DNA of 63,147 nt, from assembly GCA_947374865.1 (NCBI GenBank), contig CANCDR010000016.1, forward strand, positions 1-63,147, given 5' to 3'. The position numbers and the translations under genes were made by a program. Below the pieces are notes generated by a model, which was not told where the DNA came from, ran no database searches, and worked only from the letters and a program-made list of their open reading frames with translations. Positions 9,655 to 19,315 of the stretch are shown piece after piece. Source of the stretch: Oxalobacteraceae bacterium (GTDB taxonomy: Bacteria; Pseudomonadota; Gammaproteobacteria; Burkholderiales; Burkholderiaceae_D). Positions within the stretch are counted from its first letter, which is position 1. The number at the start of each line of letters is the position of its first letter.

Positions 9655-10340
9655 TTCTGAATCATCTCGATAATCCTGCTTTTTTACACGAGCTGGGCAT
9701 TGGTCCGCGCTGGCTGCTGCGTACACCCGCCACCCCATCACTGAATGCCGAGGAACTCAGTGCGCTGCCGGCGCATATCGCACAGATGGATTGGACCAAA
9801 TTGACGCAAGCGGTGCATGACTGCCGGGCCTGTCCGCGTGCAGGAGGACGTCATCAGAGCCTGTCAGGCGAGGGCGATCAGCAGGCCGACTGGCTGTTCG
9901 TTGGCGATGCACCAGATGCCGAGCAGGATCAAGAAAACAGTCTGCGCGCTGGCAGCAGTGCCCGCCTGTTTGACAACATGCTGGCCGCGCTCGACCTAAG
10001 CCTGGGTCAGCAGGTCTATCTGAGCAGTGCCGTCAAATGCCACGCGCCTTCCATCCCGGCTGCGGCCGATCTGACGGCCTGTCATCCTTACCTGGCACGT
10101 CAGATTACCCTACTGCAGCCCAAAGTGATCGTTGCCCTCGGTGCGCAGGCAGCAGCAACATTATTGGGCATTGATAGTGAGACGGCCCTGGTGAATGCGC
10201 GCGGAAGCGTTCATCGCTTTGCCGGCTTGCCGCTGATCGTCACGCATGCGCCAGCCGATTTATTACTGGCACCGGCCGCCAAGGCGCAAACCTGGGCCGA
10301 TCTGTGTCTGGCTCGGCAGCAGTATGATTTCCCTGACTGA
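9651..10340 (+). CDS. Uracil-DNA glycosylase-like protein, family 4
   Basis: Uracil-DNA glycosylase superfamily protein with an iron-sulfur site, 229 aa. Four cysteines fit the family 4 cluster: CRAC near residue 60, then VKC and TAC in the C-terminal half about 15 residues apart. LFVGDAPDAEQD stands where family 4 enzymes have GEAPGxxED, and VTHAPADLL stands where they have an HPS-type motif, so both catalytic motifs deviate. It may be a divergent active enzyme or a different uracil/DNA-binding function. It overlaps rimI by 4 nt and the next gene by 17 nt. Confidence 0.8.
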   Translation: MILNHLDNPAFLHELGIGPRWLLRTPATPSLNAEELSALPAHIAQMDWTKLTQAVHDCRACPRAGGRHQSLSGEGDQQADWLFVGDAPDAEQDQENSLRAGSSARLFDNMLAALDLSLGQQVYLSSAVKCHAPSIPAAADLTACHPYLARQITLLQPKVIVALGAQAAATLLGIDSETALVNARGSVHRFAGLPLIVTHAPADLLLAPAAKAQTWADLCLARQQYDFPD

Positions 10341-11283
10341 ATCCTCTCAGGCGCTGTTTGCGCGACGCTGGTCGCATCTGCAGGACCCGCACGTCAGAGC
10401 CTTGGCCTGGCTGCTGGATGCGCCTGATTTGCTCGACCCTGCAGCCCCGCAGTGGGGCGGTCTGATTGCCAGCCTCGGCCCGCACTGCGGCGAACAAGCC
10501 GCAGAATGGTTGAGCCGGCTCGACGCTGCACCGACTGAATTCCATGCGCGACTTGGACTAGGTGCCACGCCGCGCCTCGGACGCTATGCTGAAAAACTGA
10601 TCGCCACTTATTTTGCACAGCAGGGTACTTTGGTAGCCCATGGCTTGCAGGTCCAGGCAGGTAAAAGCGCCACCATCGGCGAATTTGATTTTCTCTTGCG
10701 CGAAGGCGCTACGCTTTTGCATTGGGAATTTGCGACCAAATTTTATCTGCTCGAGGGCAGCGGCGCGGGTCAGGCAGCCGATTACTTTGTTGGCCCCAAT
10801 CTGGCCGATACCCTGGGCGCCAAGATGGGAAAAATTCTCCATCGTCAGCTCGCGCTTGGTCAGCATCCTGCCGCGCAAACTTACTTACCGCAGCCGATCA
10901 GCCGGGCCCAGGCGCTGGTCAAAGGCTGGCTGTTTTATCATCCGGATCAAACATTGCTCGACAATGACATTGGTCTGCATCCGCAGCATTGCCGTGGCTT
11001 CTGGTGTGCGCTGGATGAATGGCATGCGGCGGCGGATCAAGCCTGCTTGCGTCTTGAACGGCTCGACTGGCTCGCACCTGCCAGCGTCCAGAGTGAGCAA
11101 TGCTGCACGGCAGACCAACTGCGCACCGAACTGGCGGCGCACTTTGCACACGATAGCATGCCGGTACTGGTGGCTTTATTGGCGGATCGAGGGGGAAAAC
11201 ACATCGAAATTGAACGGGGATTTATCGTCCCCAATGACTGGCGCGAGCGCGCCGGTCAGCGTCGTTTGCAGCAGATCAATTAA
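10324..11283 (+). CDS. DUF1853 family protein
   Basis: Conserved protein of unknown function, 319 aa, recognised by its DUF1853 character (LGRYAEKLIATYFAQ, then a GEFDFLLRE and HWEFATKFYL segment). The D...E...K spacing of that segment recalls PD-(D/E)XK nuclease folds, but this is inference. The ATG at 10324, inside the end of the glycosylase gene, gives a normal N terminus; an earlier frame start at 10246 would be antisense-like sequence within the upstream gene. Its stop overlaps the stop of convergent lplT by 4 nt. Confidence 0.8.
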   Translation: MISLTESSQALFARRWSHLQDPHVRALAWLLDAPDLLDPAAPQWGGLIASLGPHCGEQAAEWLSRLDAAPTEFHARLGLGATPRLGRYAEKLIATYFAQQGTLVAHGLQVQAGKSATIGEFDFLLREGATLLHWEFATKFYLLEGSGAGQAADYFVGPNLADTLGAKMGKILHRQLALGQHPAAQTYLPQPISRAQALVKGWLFYHPDQTLLDNDIGLHPQHCRGFWCALDEWHAAADQACLRLERLDWLAPASVQSEQCCTADQLRTELAAHFAHDSMPVLVALLADRGGKHIEIERGFIVPNDWRERAGQRRLQQIN

Positions 11284-12554
11284 CCAGCATGTTTGGCTTC
11301 GCCGATCAGCGTGAGCGAATCAAATTCGCGCTGATTCGCAGCGTGCTTGCGCATAACAATACACACCGTGGCCGCCAGGAAGGTGCCAAACAAGATGATG
11401 ACGACGTTGATATCGAGTTCCAGTTTCACCATCAGCGCATACAAGGCGAGCATCAGCAGAATCGAAATATTTTCGTTAAAGTTTTGCACCGCGATCGAGT
11501 GTCCAGCGCTCATCAATACATGCCCGCGATGCTGTAACAGGGCATTCATCGGCACGACATAAAATCCGGCCAGCGCACCAATCAGCAGTAACAGCGGATA
11601 GGCTACCCAGACCGAGGTAACGAATATGAGCGTCATGACGGTCACGCCCATGGCGATCCCCAGCGGCATCACAGACAGTGATTTTTTCAACGGAATCAGG
11701 CGGGCTGCACCAGCCGCACCCAGCGCCATGCCGATCGCGGTAACACCGACCAGCACAGAAGATTTATCGAGCGGCATATGCAGCGATTTATCGGCCCATT
11801 TAAAGACGATGAAGTGCAGCGTCGCGCCGGCGCCCCATAAAAGCGTCGTCACGGAGAGCGTAATTTGCCCCAGTTTGTCTTGCCATAATTTACGGTAGCA
11901 GTGAGAAAAATCAATAATGAGTTTGACCGGGCTGCGTTTCTGATCGGGATAACGCACGCCGGTATCGGGGATGCGCATATTAAACAGTGTCGCGACCAGA
12001 TAAGTGAGCATGATGACGCTCAAGGCCGCTTCGACGGGCGTATCGATGCCGGTGTCGATCAGCGGAAAATCAAAACTAAGCAAGGTAGAAGAAACATGCG
12101 GATTGACCAGCGCGCCACCGGCGACGGTACCTAAAATGATCGAAATCATGGTCAGGCCTTCGATCCAGCCATTTGCTTCGACCAATTTTTCAGCCGGTAG
12201 TAACTCGGTCAGAATGCCATATTTGGCTGGTGAGTAGGCGGCAGCGCCAAAGCCCACCACGGCATAGGAAAGCAGCGGATGCACATGCATGAATAACATG
12301 CCACAGCCGATAATTTTAATGATATTGGTGATCAGCATAACGCGCCCTTTGGGCAGCGCATCAGCGAAGGCCCCGACAAAGGCGGCCAGCACAACATACG
12401 AGACGACAAAAAACAATTTGAGCAGCGGCGTCATCCAGGCAGGTGAATTACTGGCCGTTAAAATGGAAATCGCTGCAATGAGTAGTGCATTATCGGCGAG
12501 CGAGGAAAAAAACTGCGCTCCCATGATGGTGTAAAAACCGCGATTCATGCGCAT
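11280..12554 (-). CDS. lplT: Lysophospholipid transporter LplT
   Basis: Inner-membrane MFS protein, 424 aa, that flips lysophospholipids inward for re-acylation. The opening (MNRGFYTIMGAQFFSSLADNALLIAA) and the SPAKYGILTELLP motif are characteristic. In enterics it is paired with aas; no acyltransferase is beside it here, so re-acylation must be encoded elsewhere. It is divergent from alr with a gap of about 155 nt, an arrangement often seen in Burkholderiales. Confidence 0.92.
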   Translation of the reverse strand: MRMNRGFYTIMGAQFFSSLADNALLIAAISILTASNSPAWMTPLLKLFFVVSYVVLAAFVGAFADALPKGRVMLITNIIKIIGCGMLFMHVHPLLSYAVVGFGAAAYSPAKYGILTELLPAEKLVEANGWIEGLTMISIILGTVAGGALVNPHVSSTLLSFDFPLIDTGIDTPVEAALSVIMLTYLVATLFNMRIPDTGVRYPDQKRSPVKLIIDFSHCYRKLWQDKLGQITLSVTTLLWGAGATLHFIVFKWADKSLHMPLDKSSVLVGVTAIGMALGAAGAARLIPLKKSLSVMPLGIAMGVTVMTLIFVTSVWVAYPLLLLIGALAGFYVVPMNALLQHRGHVLMSAGHSIAVQNFNENISILLMLALYALMVKLELDINVVIILFGTFLAATVCIVMRKHAANQREFDSLTLIGEAKHAG

Positions 12555-12709
12555 CTCATATGTAAAGAAATAAAAACTGCGTCTTGCTTTATACCATGAA
12601 AAGAAAGCAGATCTGTAAATATGTCCATCGGCTTTCGCTGCGCATCCGGTAAAATCATGGCTTCATTATTGCCAAGCTCGGCGTCGCCGCAGACGCTTAC
12701 TTTACCATC

Positions 12710-13786
12710 ATGCCCAGACCGCTGATTGCTACCATCGACATTGCTGCAATGCGACATAATCTGCGCGTGGCAAAACGTGCCGCGCCGCAGGGAAACGTAT
12801 GGGCCATCGTCAAGGCAAACGCTTATGGTCACGGGCTGGAGCGGGCGTTGCGTGGGTTTGCCGAAGCCGACGGTCTCGGTTTGCTAGAACCTCAGGCGGC
12901 GCTATTGTGCCGTGAACTTGGCTGGCGCAAGCCGATTTTGTTACTGGAAGGTGTATTTGACGCCGCCGATGTGGCCTTGTGTGTGGCACAGCAGATCCAG
13001 ACCGTGGTGCATTGTTCGCAACAGATCGCGCTGCTGGCCGCTGCGCCTGCGGGCGCTAAGATCGATGTCTATCTTAAGCTTAATAGCGGCATGAACCGGC
13101 TCGGATTTCCACCCGCTGAATATCGCGCGGCCTATGCGCGACTGCGCGCCATGTCGCAGATCGGCCAGATCAGCTTGATGACGCATTTCGCCAATGCCGA
13201 TCAGCCGAATCACGCCGTTTTACCGCTCGCGCAGCAGATGCGCTGTTTCGATGACGCGAGCGCGGGCATCAGTGCTGCGCGCAGCGTCGCGAATTCGGCC
13301 ACCATCCTGCTGCATCCGCAGCTGGCCAACGACTGGCTGCGCCCCGGCATCATGCTTTACGGTGCCACGCCCGGCGGGGGCAGCGCGGCCGATTTTGGTT
13401 TGCTGCCAGTGATGTCGCTCAACAGTGAATTGATCTGCGTACAAACGCTGGCGGCGGGCGATGCGGTCGGCTATGGCAGCAGCTTTACCGCCAGCGAAGC
13501 GATGCGCATTGGTGTGGTGGCCTGTGGGTATGCTGATGGCTATCCGCGCCATGCACCGAGCGGCACACCGGTCCTGGTCGATGGGGTGCGTTCCACCTTA
13601 GTCGGTCGGGTCTCGATGGATATGTTGACCGTTGATTTACGGCCCGTACCCAAGGCCCAGGTCGGCAGCAAAGTGAGCCTGTGGGGCGACGGACTGCCGA
13701 TCGATGATGTGGCAGAAGCAGCTGGCACCATCGGCTACGAATTAATGTGCGCTCTGGCGCCCCGCGTGCCAGTGCAAGAGCGCTGA
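12710..13786 (+). CDS. alr: Alanine racemase
   Basis: PLP-dependent racemase making D-alanine for peptidoglycan, 358 aa. The PLP lysine is Lys35 in [11 protein letters not shown] and the second catalytic base is Tyr255 in GYGSSF; the VGRVSMDM block is intact. Upstream, TAAAAT at about 12650 could be a -10 element, but no Shine-Dalgarno sequence is obvious before the ATG. radA follows after 34 nt. Confidence 0.95.
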   Translation: MPRPLIATIDIAAMRHNLRVAKRAAPQGNVWAIVKANAYGHGLERALRGFAEADGLGLLEPQAALLCRELGWRKPILLLEGVFDAADVALCVAQQIQTVVHCSQQIALLAAAPAGAKIDVYLKLNSGMNRLGFPPAEYRAAYARLRAMSQIGQISLMTHFANADQPNHAVLPLAQQMRCFDDASAGISAARSVANSATILLHPQLANDWLRPGIMLYGATPGGGSAADFGLLPVMSLNSELICVQTLAAGDAVGYGSSFTASEAMRIGVVACGYADGYPRHAPSGTPVLVDGVRSTLVGRVSMDMLTVDLRPVPKAQVGSKVSLWGDGLPIDDVAEAAGTIGYELMCALAPRVPVQER

Positions 13787-13820
13787 TCCTGCATGCATCA
13801 TCACCGGTAAATGATCTTTC

Positions 13821-15191
13821 ATGGCTAAAGTAAAAACGAATTTCAGCTGCACTGAGTGCGGCGGCACTGCCAATAAATGGACCGGACAATGCCCGGCCTG
13901 CGGGCAATGGAATACGCTGGTCGAGAGCATTGTCGAGTCGGGCGGTAATCGCTATTCCAATCCGCCGCAGGGTCTGGCCCAGGCCGCGCCGGTTCTCACG
14001 CTGGCCGACATCGACGCCATTGATGTGCCGCGTTTTGGCACCGGTATTGAAGAATTCGATCGTGTGCTCGGTGGCGGTCTGGTCGCCGGTGGGGTGGTAC
14101 TGATTGGTGGCGATCCGGGTATCGGCAAATCCACCTTGCTGTTACAGGCGCTGGCCAATTTATCGAAAGACAAAAAAGTTTTGTACGTCAGCGGTGAAGA
14201 GTCGGGTGCGCAGATTGCCTTGCGCGCTAAACGGCTGGCGGTGGATGCCAAGGAACTCATGCTGCAAGCCGAGATCCAGCTGGAGAAAATTCTCGCCACC
14301 CTGGCTGAGCACAAGCCGGCGGTGGCTGTGATCGACTCGATTCAGACGGTGTATTCGGATGCCTTAAGTTCCGCCCCAGGCTCAGTCGCCCAGGTGCGTG
14401 AATGTGCGGCGCAATTAACCCGCTTTGCCAAACTGAGCGGCGTGACGATCATCATGGTCGGTCATGTGACCAAGGAAGGCGCGCTGGCCGGGCCGCGCGT
14501 ACTGGAACACATCGTCGATACGGTATTGTATTTTGAGGGCGATACGCATTCGAGTTTTCGTCTGGTGCGGGCGTTTAAAAATCGCTTTGGCGCGGTGAAT
14601 GAACTAGGCGTGTTTGCGATGACCGAAAAAGGTCTGAAGGGTGTTTCTAATCCTTCGGCGCTGTTTTTGTCGCAGCACGATCAGCAGGTCGCCGGTTCCT
14701 GCGTGATGGTGACCCAGGAAGGAACGCGGCCTTTGCTGGTGGAGATTCAGGCCTTAGTCGATGCTTCACATTTACCGAACGCGCGCCGGCTGTCGGTCGG
14801 CTTAGAACAGAACCGGCTGGCGATGCTGCTGGCGGTTCTACATCGTCATGCCGGCATTGCTGCCTTTGATCAGGATGTATTTATTAACGCTGTGGGCGGT
14901 GTCAAGATTACCGAACCGGCTGCCGATCTGGCGGTGCTGCTGGCGATTCACTCCTCGATGCGCAATAAACCTTTGCCGCGCGGTCTGGTGGTGTTTGGTG
15001 AAGTCGGTTTGGCGGGTGAAATCCGTCCTGCACCGCGTGGTCAGGAGCGTCTGCGCGAAGCCGCCAAGCTGGGCTTTTCCATCGCCCTGATTCCCAAGTC
15101 AAATGCGCCCAAACAAAAGATCGAAGGTCTTACCGTGATCGGGGTGGAGCGCATCGATGAAGCCATGACCAAGATTCGTGAGCATTCCTGA
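13821..15191 (+). CDS. radA: DNA repair protein RadA
   Basis: RecA-like helicase/branch-migration factor in recombinational repair, 456 aa. In order: a zinc finger with Cys10, Cys13, Cys24 and Cys27; a Walker A GGDPGIGKST near residue 100; the RadA-specific KNRFG motif; and a C-terminal Lon-like domain (VNAVGGVKITEPAADLAVLLA). All key residues are present. Probably co-transcribed with alr. Confidence 0.97.
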   Translation: MAKVKTNFSCTECGGTANKWTGQCPACGQWNTLVESIVESGGNRYSNPPQGLAQAAPVLTLADIDAIDVPRFGTGIEEFDRVLGGGLVAGGVVLIGGDPGIGKSTLLLQALANLSKDKKVLYVSGEESGAQIALRAKRLAVDAKELMLQAEIQLEKILATLAEHKPAVAVIDSIQTVYSDALSSAPGSVAQVRECAAQLTRFAKLSGVTIIMVGHVTKEGALAGPRVLEHIVDTVLYFEGDTHSSFRLVRAFKNRFGAVNELGVFAMTEKGLKGVSNPSALFLSQHDQQVAGSCVMVTQEGTRPLLVEIQALVDASHLPNARRLSVGLEQNRLAMLLAVLHRHAGIAAFDQDVFINAVGGVKITEPAADLAVLLAIHSSMRNKPLPRGLVVFGEVGLAGEIRPAPRGQERLREAAKLGFSIALIPKSNAPKQKIEGLTVIGVERIDEAMTKIREHS

Positions 15192-15204
15192 GGCGATTTG
15201 TTTT

Positions 15205-15268
15205 GCAGCGTGTAATGGCAGCGTATAACGGCAGCGTATAAAGCAGCACATAATCGCTGCATGTAATC
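15205..15268. repeat. Imperfect 13-nt tandem repeat, five units
   Basis: Successive units GCAGCGTGTAATG, GCAGCGTATAACG, GCAGCGTATAAA, GCAGCACATAATC and GCTGCATGTAATC follow the radA stop. Divergence rises toward the right end. It lies between the convergent radA and hpnE genes; no terminator structure is evident, and its role is unknown. Confidence 0.6.
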
Positions 15269-15344
15269 ACTCCATCACATCACTTCATGTGAACGCTAAA
15301 GATAATCGCACTATGTCACCGCACTAATTAATCGCACCACAAAA

Positions 15345-16697
15345 TTAAGCTGTACAAAGTGATCGTGCTGCCTGAATACCACTGCGTACAGCACCTTCGA
15401 GCGTCGCGGGATAGTCGCCGGCCGTGTAGTCGCCGGCGATCACCAGTCCTGCATGGCCAGTCGTGTTGGTGGGGCGTTGAAGTCCGGGCGTGCAGGCAAA
15501 GGTGGCGCGTTTTTCGGTGATCACCTGCGTCCATTGGGGCGCTGCTAACTGGGGCTGTCTGAGCGCGAGGGCCAGTTGTACGCTGATGGCCTTCGCCAGT
15601 TCAGCTTGGCCGCTTTCTGAAGCCGCAGACGATGCGCTGACGACGACAGCTAATAACCCTGCCTGAACTGGATCAAGCGTCCCGCGGTCAAAGACGAACT
15701 GCCCCCAGTGCTGCTGCGCCGGATCATCGAGCAAGGCAAAAAATGGTCTGGCCAGCTTGAATTCAGGCGCATATTGCAGATAGCAGGTGGTAATCGCTTC
15801 ATAGCTAAAATCGGCCAGTTCTGGCGCTGCCATACCTGCCAGCAGCCTTGTCGCCTGCACAGGCTCTGTGGCGATGACGACGGCGTCAAACACTGCGGGG
15901 GCAGCCTGCTCACTGTGCAGCTGCCACTGGGTTAGGGCTGAATTGGTGGCTGACTCGGTGGCAAAACCAGCGGCTGAAATCGCACTAATCCGGTGCCCGA
16001 GATGCACCTGCGCACCACGCGCAGATAAATAGCGCAGCGCCGGCTCCGGAAAGAGTGCGCTCAGATCCCAGCGCGGCAGCAGCATATCCGAAGCATGCCG
16101 CCGGCCGCCCAGACTGTCGCGCAAGACCGCCAAAAACACCTTGGCCGACGCGCGTTCGGGCGCGATATTGAGGGCGGCCAAGCACAGCGGGCGCCATAAT
16201 AATTGCGTCAGTCGATCGGTCTGCTCAAAACGTTCGAGTAATTCCGCCACCGAACAATCGGTCGTCAGCTCCCAGCCCATCCAGCGCGCGGCAGATGAAA
16301 AGCGCGCCATGGCTAGTTTGTCTTGCATCGTCAGTCCACGCGCGCGCAGCAGTGCCCACAACAGATGGAAGGGCGCTGGCAGGTGGGGCGCAACGAAGGA
16401 CATGCCCGAGCCGGGCGGGTAGGGCATTTGCAGCGGCAGTCGATACAGTGCCACATCTGGATCAACGCCAACCCGGCGCATCATGCGCAGTGTCTGGCGA
16501 TAAGCACCAAGCAGGATATGCTGACCATTATCGAGCACATGGCCGTCGTGCGCAATGCGTCTGGCCCGTCCGCCTGCGGTGCGGGCCGCTTCAAATAAAC
16601 TGACTTGCATGCCTTGTTCGAGCAGCGTTATGGCAGCAGCGCAGCCCGACCAGCCACCGCCAATGACAGCGACCTTGCGTCCCGGCTGCTTAGCCAC
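15345..16697 (-). CDS. hpnE: Hydroxysqualene dehydroxylase HpnE
   Basis: FAD-dependent amine-oxidase-fold enzyme, 450 aa, that reduces hydroxysqualene to squalene, the last step of the HpnCDE route. The N-terminal dinucleotide-binding motif is VIGGGWSGCAAAITLLEQG, with ASGGRARR-type follow-on (TAGGRARR). The C-terminal FAD segment reads VIAGDYTAGDYPATLEGAVRSG. It overlaps hpnD by 8 nt and ends the hpnC-hpnD-hpnE run. A phytoene-desaturase-like role is less likely given the neighbours. Confidence 0.92.
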   Translation of the reverse strand: MAKQPGRKVAVIGGGWSGCAAAITLLEQGMQVSLFEAARTAGGRARRIAHDGHVLDNGQHILLGAYRQTLRMMRRVGVDPDVALYRLPLQMPYPPGSGMSFVAPHLPAPFHLLWALLRARGLTMQDKLAMARFSSAARWMGWELTTDCSVAELLERFEQTDRLTQLLWRPLCLAALNIAPERASAKVFLAVLRDSLGGRRHASDMLLPRWDLSALFPEPALRYLSARGAQVHLGHRISAISAAGFATESATNSALTQWQLHSEQAAPAVFDAVVIATEPVQATRLLAGMAAPELADFSYEAITTCYLQYAPEFKLARPFFALLDDPAQQHWGQFVFDRGTLDPVQAGLLAVVVSASSAASESGQAELAKAISVQLALALRQPQLAAPQWTQVITEKRATFACTPGLQRPTNTTGHAGLVIAGDYTAGDYPATLEGAVRSGIQAARSLCTA

Positions 16698-17523
16698 GAA
16701 TGTAGCTGGTCCAAGCCAGCCATAATTTACGGATGGGTGTGAGAGAAATGCGCTGGCTCAGCACATGGAAACCATCGAGTTCGATTTCTCGCAGTAAGGC
16801 GCGGTAAATGTTAGCCATGATCAGGCCCGTTCGTTGCGCGCGCCGGTCTGCCGCTGGCAGCAGGGCAAACGCCTCTTCATAGGCTGCATGCGCGCGCGCG
16901 GCCTGAAACCGCATCAGGGCGACAAATTGATCGCTGTGGCGTGCATTGAGAATATCGGCAGCGGTGACATTAAACTGCTGTAATTCATTCACCGGTAAAT
17001 AGATCCGACCTTTACGCGCATCTTCACCCACGTCGCGAATAATATTCGTCAGCTGCAGTGCCTGCCCCAGTTTTTCGGCATAGCGCAGGGTTTGCGGATC
17101 GGTCGCGCCAAAGATGCTGGCCGACAGAATACCGACCACGCCGGCCACGTGATAACAGTATTTTTGCAGGCCGGGATAATCGAGATACCGCGTCTGACTA
17201 AGGTCCATCTGCATGCCCTCGATAATCGCCAGCAGATGCTGACTGTCAAGTCCATACACCTGCATATGTGGCGCCAGGGCTTTGGTCACCGGATGGTTTG
17301 GGCTGCCGGCGAGCATGGCGCCGATCTCACCGCGCCACCAGGCCAGTTTATTATGCGCGATGCTGACGTCGGTACATTCATCGACCGTGTCATCGACTTC
17401 GCGGCAAAACGCATACAGCGCCGTGATCGCGCGGCGACGGGCAGCTGGCAGGAATAAAAAGCTGTAGTAAAAACTGGAACCGCTCTGGGCAGCTTTTTGT
17501 TGGCAGTATTCGTCGGGCGACAT
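16690..17523 (-). CDS. hpnD: Presqualene diphosphate synthase HpnD
   Basis: Joins two farnesyl diphosphates to presqualene diphosphate, 277 aa. Both aspartate-rich motifs of squalene/phytoene synthases are present: REVDDTVDE near residue 40 and NIIRDVGEDARKGRIYLP near 160. The opening SPDEYCQQKAAQSGSSFYYSFLFLP is characteristic. A gap of about 90 nt separates it from hpnC upstream; the coding end overlaps hpnE. Confidence 0.93.
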   Translation of the reverse strand: MSPDEYCQQKAAQSGSSFYYSFLFLPAARRRAITALYAFCREVDDTVDECTDVSIAHNKLAWWRGEIGAMLAGSPNHPVTKALAPHMQVYGLDSQHLLAIIEGMQMDLSQTRYLDYPGLQKYCYHVAGVVGILSASIFGATDPQTLRYAEKLGQALQLTNIIRDVGEDARKGRIYLPVNELQQFNVTAADILNARHSDQFVALMRFQAARAHAAYEEAFALLPAADRRAQRTGLIMANIYRALLREIELDGFHVLSQRISLTPIRKLWLAWTSYIRG

Positions 17524-17613
17524 GGCTCTGGCTTCGGTTGAACAAGTTAGATGAAAAGTGCCGCTATGCTAGCCGACTGCGCGCACTTCGACAATCAATA
17601 CCATCCTCCTGCA

Positions 17614-18423
17614 TCACATCCTCAGACTGCGCCAGGCAATAGTGAGCCAGTCAGATTTGTGTAATGTTGGCCGACGCGAAAAAATATTCCCATCGACGGC
17701 CGCTATTTTATCCAGAATACGCAGCCCGCCCTGGACCACCATGCGCAGCTCCCAGCCCAGCCTGCCCGGCAGACGCTTGGCCAAGGGGGCGCCTGAAAGC
17801 AGCAGTGCGCGCGCACGGCCGATTTCAAATGTCATCAGCGCGCGCCATGCCGGATCGACAAGCCCTGCCGCGATCTGCGCTTCTGTCACGGCAAACTGGT
17901 GTAAGTCCTCCTGCGGCACATACACACGACCCTTGCGCCAGTCGACCTCGATATCCTGCAAAAAATTAATCAACTGCAGCGCGCTGCAGATGGCGTCCGA
18001 CTCACCCAGACTGCGGGCATCCTCGACCCCATACAGATGCAACATGATGCGTCCGACCGGATTGGCCGAGCGCTGGCAATAGTCGAGCAGGTCGGCGAAA
18101 TTGGCATACCGCAGGGTGCTGACATCCTGCCTGAACGCCGACAGCAGCGCATGCAGCGGCGCAAGCGGCAGCGCAAACTGCTGCACGACCTTCGCTAGTC
18201 GGATAAACATGGCGTCATCAAGGCTACGACCAGCACCCAGATGATCGAGCTGCACGGTCAGCGCATTGAGCGCGGCCAGACGTTCTGCCGGTGACGCATG
18301 GCCTTCATCTGCCAGGTCGTCCGCATGGCGGGCAAAGGCATACACGGCCTCGACCGCCGGACGTAATCTGGCCGGCATGAGCAGGGAGGCGACAGGAAAG
18401 TTCTCGTAATGATCGACCGGCAT
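17614..18423 (-). CDS. hpnC: Hydroxysqualene synthase HpnC
   Basis: Converts presqualene diphosphate to hydroxysqualene, 269 aa. The paired motifs are RHADDLADE near residue 32 and NFLQDIEVDWRKGRVYVP near 150; the opening VDHYENFPVASLLMP is typical of HpnC. First gene of the hpnCDE run. No squalene-hopene cyclase lies in the window, so hopanoid production is inferred only from the family's usual role. Confidence 0.93.
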   Translation of the reverse strand: MPVDHYENFPVASLLMPARLRPAVEAVYAFARHADDLADEGHASPAERLAALNALTVQLDHLGAGRSLDDAMFIRLAKVVQQFALPLAPLHALLSAFRQDVSTLRYANFADLLDYCQRSANPVGRIMLHLYGVEDARSLGESDAICSALQLINFLQDIEVDWRKGRVYVPQEDLHQFAVTEAQIAAGLVDPAWRALMTFEIGRARALLLSGAPLAKRLPGRLGWELRMVVQGGLRILDKIAAVDGNIFSRRPTLHKSDWLTIAWRSLRM

Positions 18424-18448
18424 GGAGGCAGTTCAGGAAATAAGGCGA

Positions 18449-18480
18449 AAAAAAACACGCCGAAGCGTGTTTTTTAAGAA
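18449..18480 (-). terminator. Intrinsic terminator after the parvulin gene
   Basis: On the minus strand this reads as AAAAAACACGC, a four-base TTCG loop, then GCGTG and a long T run: a compact stem with stabilising tetraloop. It separates the parvulin gene from hpnC. The A/T flanks are symmetric, so it could stop transcription from both sides. Confidence 0.9.
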
Positions 18481-18487
18481 GGCTAGC

Positions 18488-19264
18488 TTATTGAATCTTG
18501 GCTTTGGCGCGCAGCTGGGCTTGATAAGCCTGCAGTTTCTTTTGCGCTAAGGCTTCAGAAATTTGCGGCTTGAGTTCTTCCAGAGTCGGGACCTTGGCAG
18601 CGCGCGTTTCCATCAACTGGATAACATGAAAGCCAAATTGTGTTTGCACTGGCTTTTCAGTCAGCTGACCTTTTTGCAGCGCGACCATCGCGGTCGAGAA
18701 GGCTGGCACGAAAGAGGCTGGAGATGCCCAGTCCAGATCGCCGCCATTGGCTGCGGAGCCGGTATCTTTAGATTGCTTGGCCAGCTCTTCAAACTTGGCG
18801 CCGCCCTTAAGCTTGGCGATGATGGCTTTTGCGTCATCTTCTTTTTCGACCAGGATATGACGTGCGCGATATTCTTTGTCGCCAGTCTGGGCTTTGAAAC
18901 GCTCGTATTCGGTAGTGATATCGGCTTCAGCGATCGGGTTTTTTTTCATATAGTCACGCACCAGAGCGCCGATGATGATCGACTGACGGGCGTTATCAAT
19001 CTGACTTTTCACTTCAGCGCTGGAACCCAGACCAAGCTTGTCAGCTTCCTGGATCAGGATTTCGCGGGTGATCAGTTCGTCTTTGATCATCTGGCGTAAT
19101 TCTGGACTATCTTTTTGTCCCTGTGCGGCGGCTTGCTTCAACATGGCATCGACGCGGGATAATGGGATTTTCTTGTCATTAACGATGGCAAGATTTTGTG
19201 CAAGAACCGGTAAAGCGATGGCTGCCAAAAGTGTAACCAGCAAGCGGGCAGGTTTGAAAGTCAT
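18488..19264 (-). CDS. Periplasmic peptidyl-prolyl isomerase, parvulin type
   Basis: 258 aa exported prolyl isomerase/foldase of the PpiC/PrsA/SurA family. A signal peptide ends at PVLAQ (about residue 22). An N-terminal chaperone-like helical part (LRQMIKDELITREIL) is followed by the PpiC domain at about 130-225 (RARHILVEKEDDA, GGDLDWASPASFVPAF, TQFGFHVIQL). It likely assists folding of envelope proteins. It lies 51 nt after bolA, so it may be the last gene of the selO operon. Confidence 0.9.
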   Translation of the reverse strand: MTFKPARLLVTLLAAIALPVLAQNLAIVNDKKIPLSRVDAMLKQAAAQGQKDSPELRQMIKDELITREILIQEADKLGLGSSAEVKSQIDNARQSIIIGALVRDYMKKNPIAEADITTEYERFKAQTGDKEYRARHILVEKEDDAKAIIAKLKGGAKFEELAKQSKDTGSAANGGDLDWASPASFVPAFSTAMVALQKGQLTEKPVQTQFGFHVIQLMETRAAKVPTLEELKPQISEALAQKKLQAYQAQLRAKAKIQ

Positions 19265-19315
19265 TATCTGTTCCTAAAAGTCAAATTGAAAAGGGAAATT
19301 CTTTACGTCGTTTGT

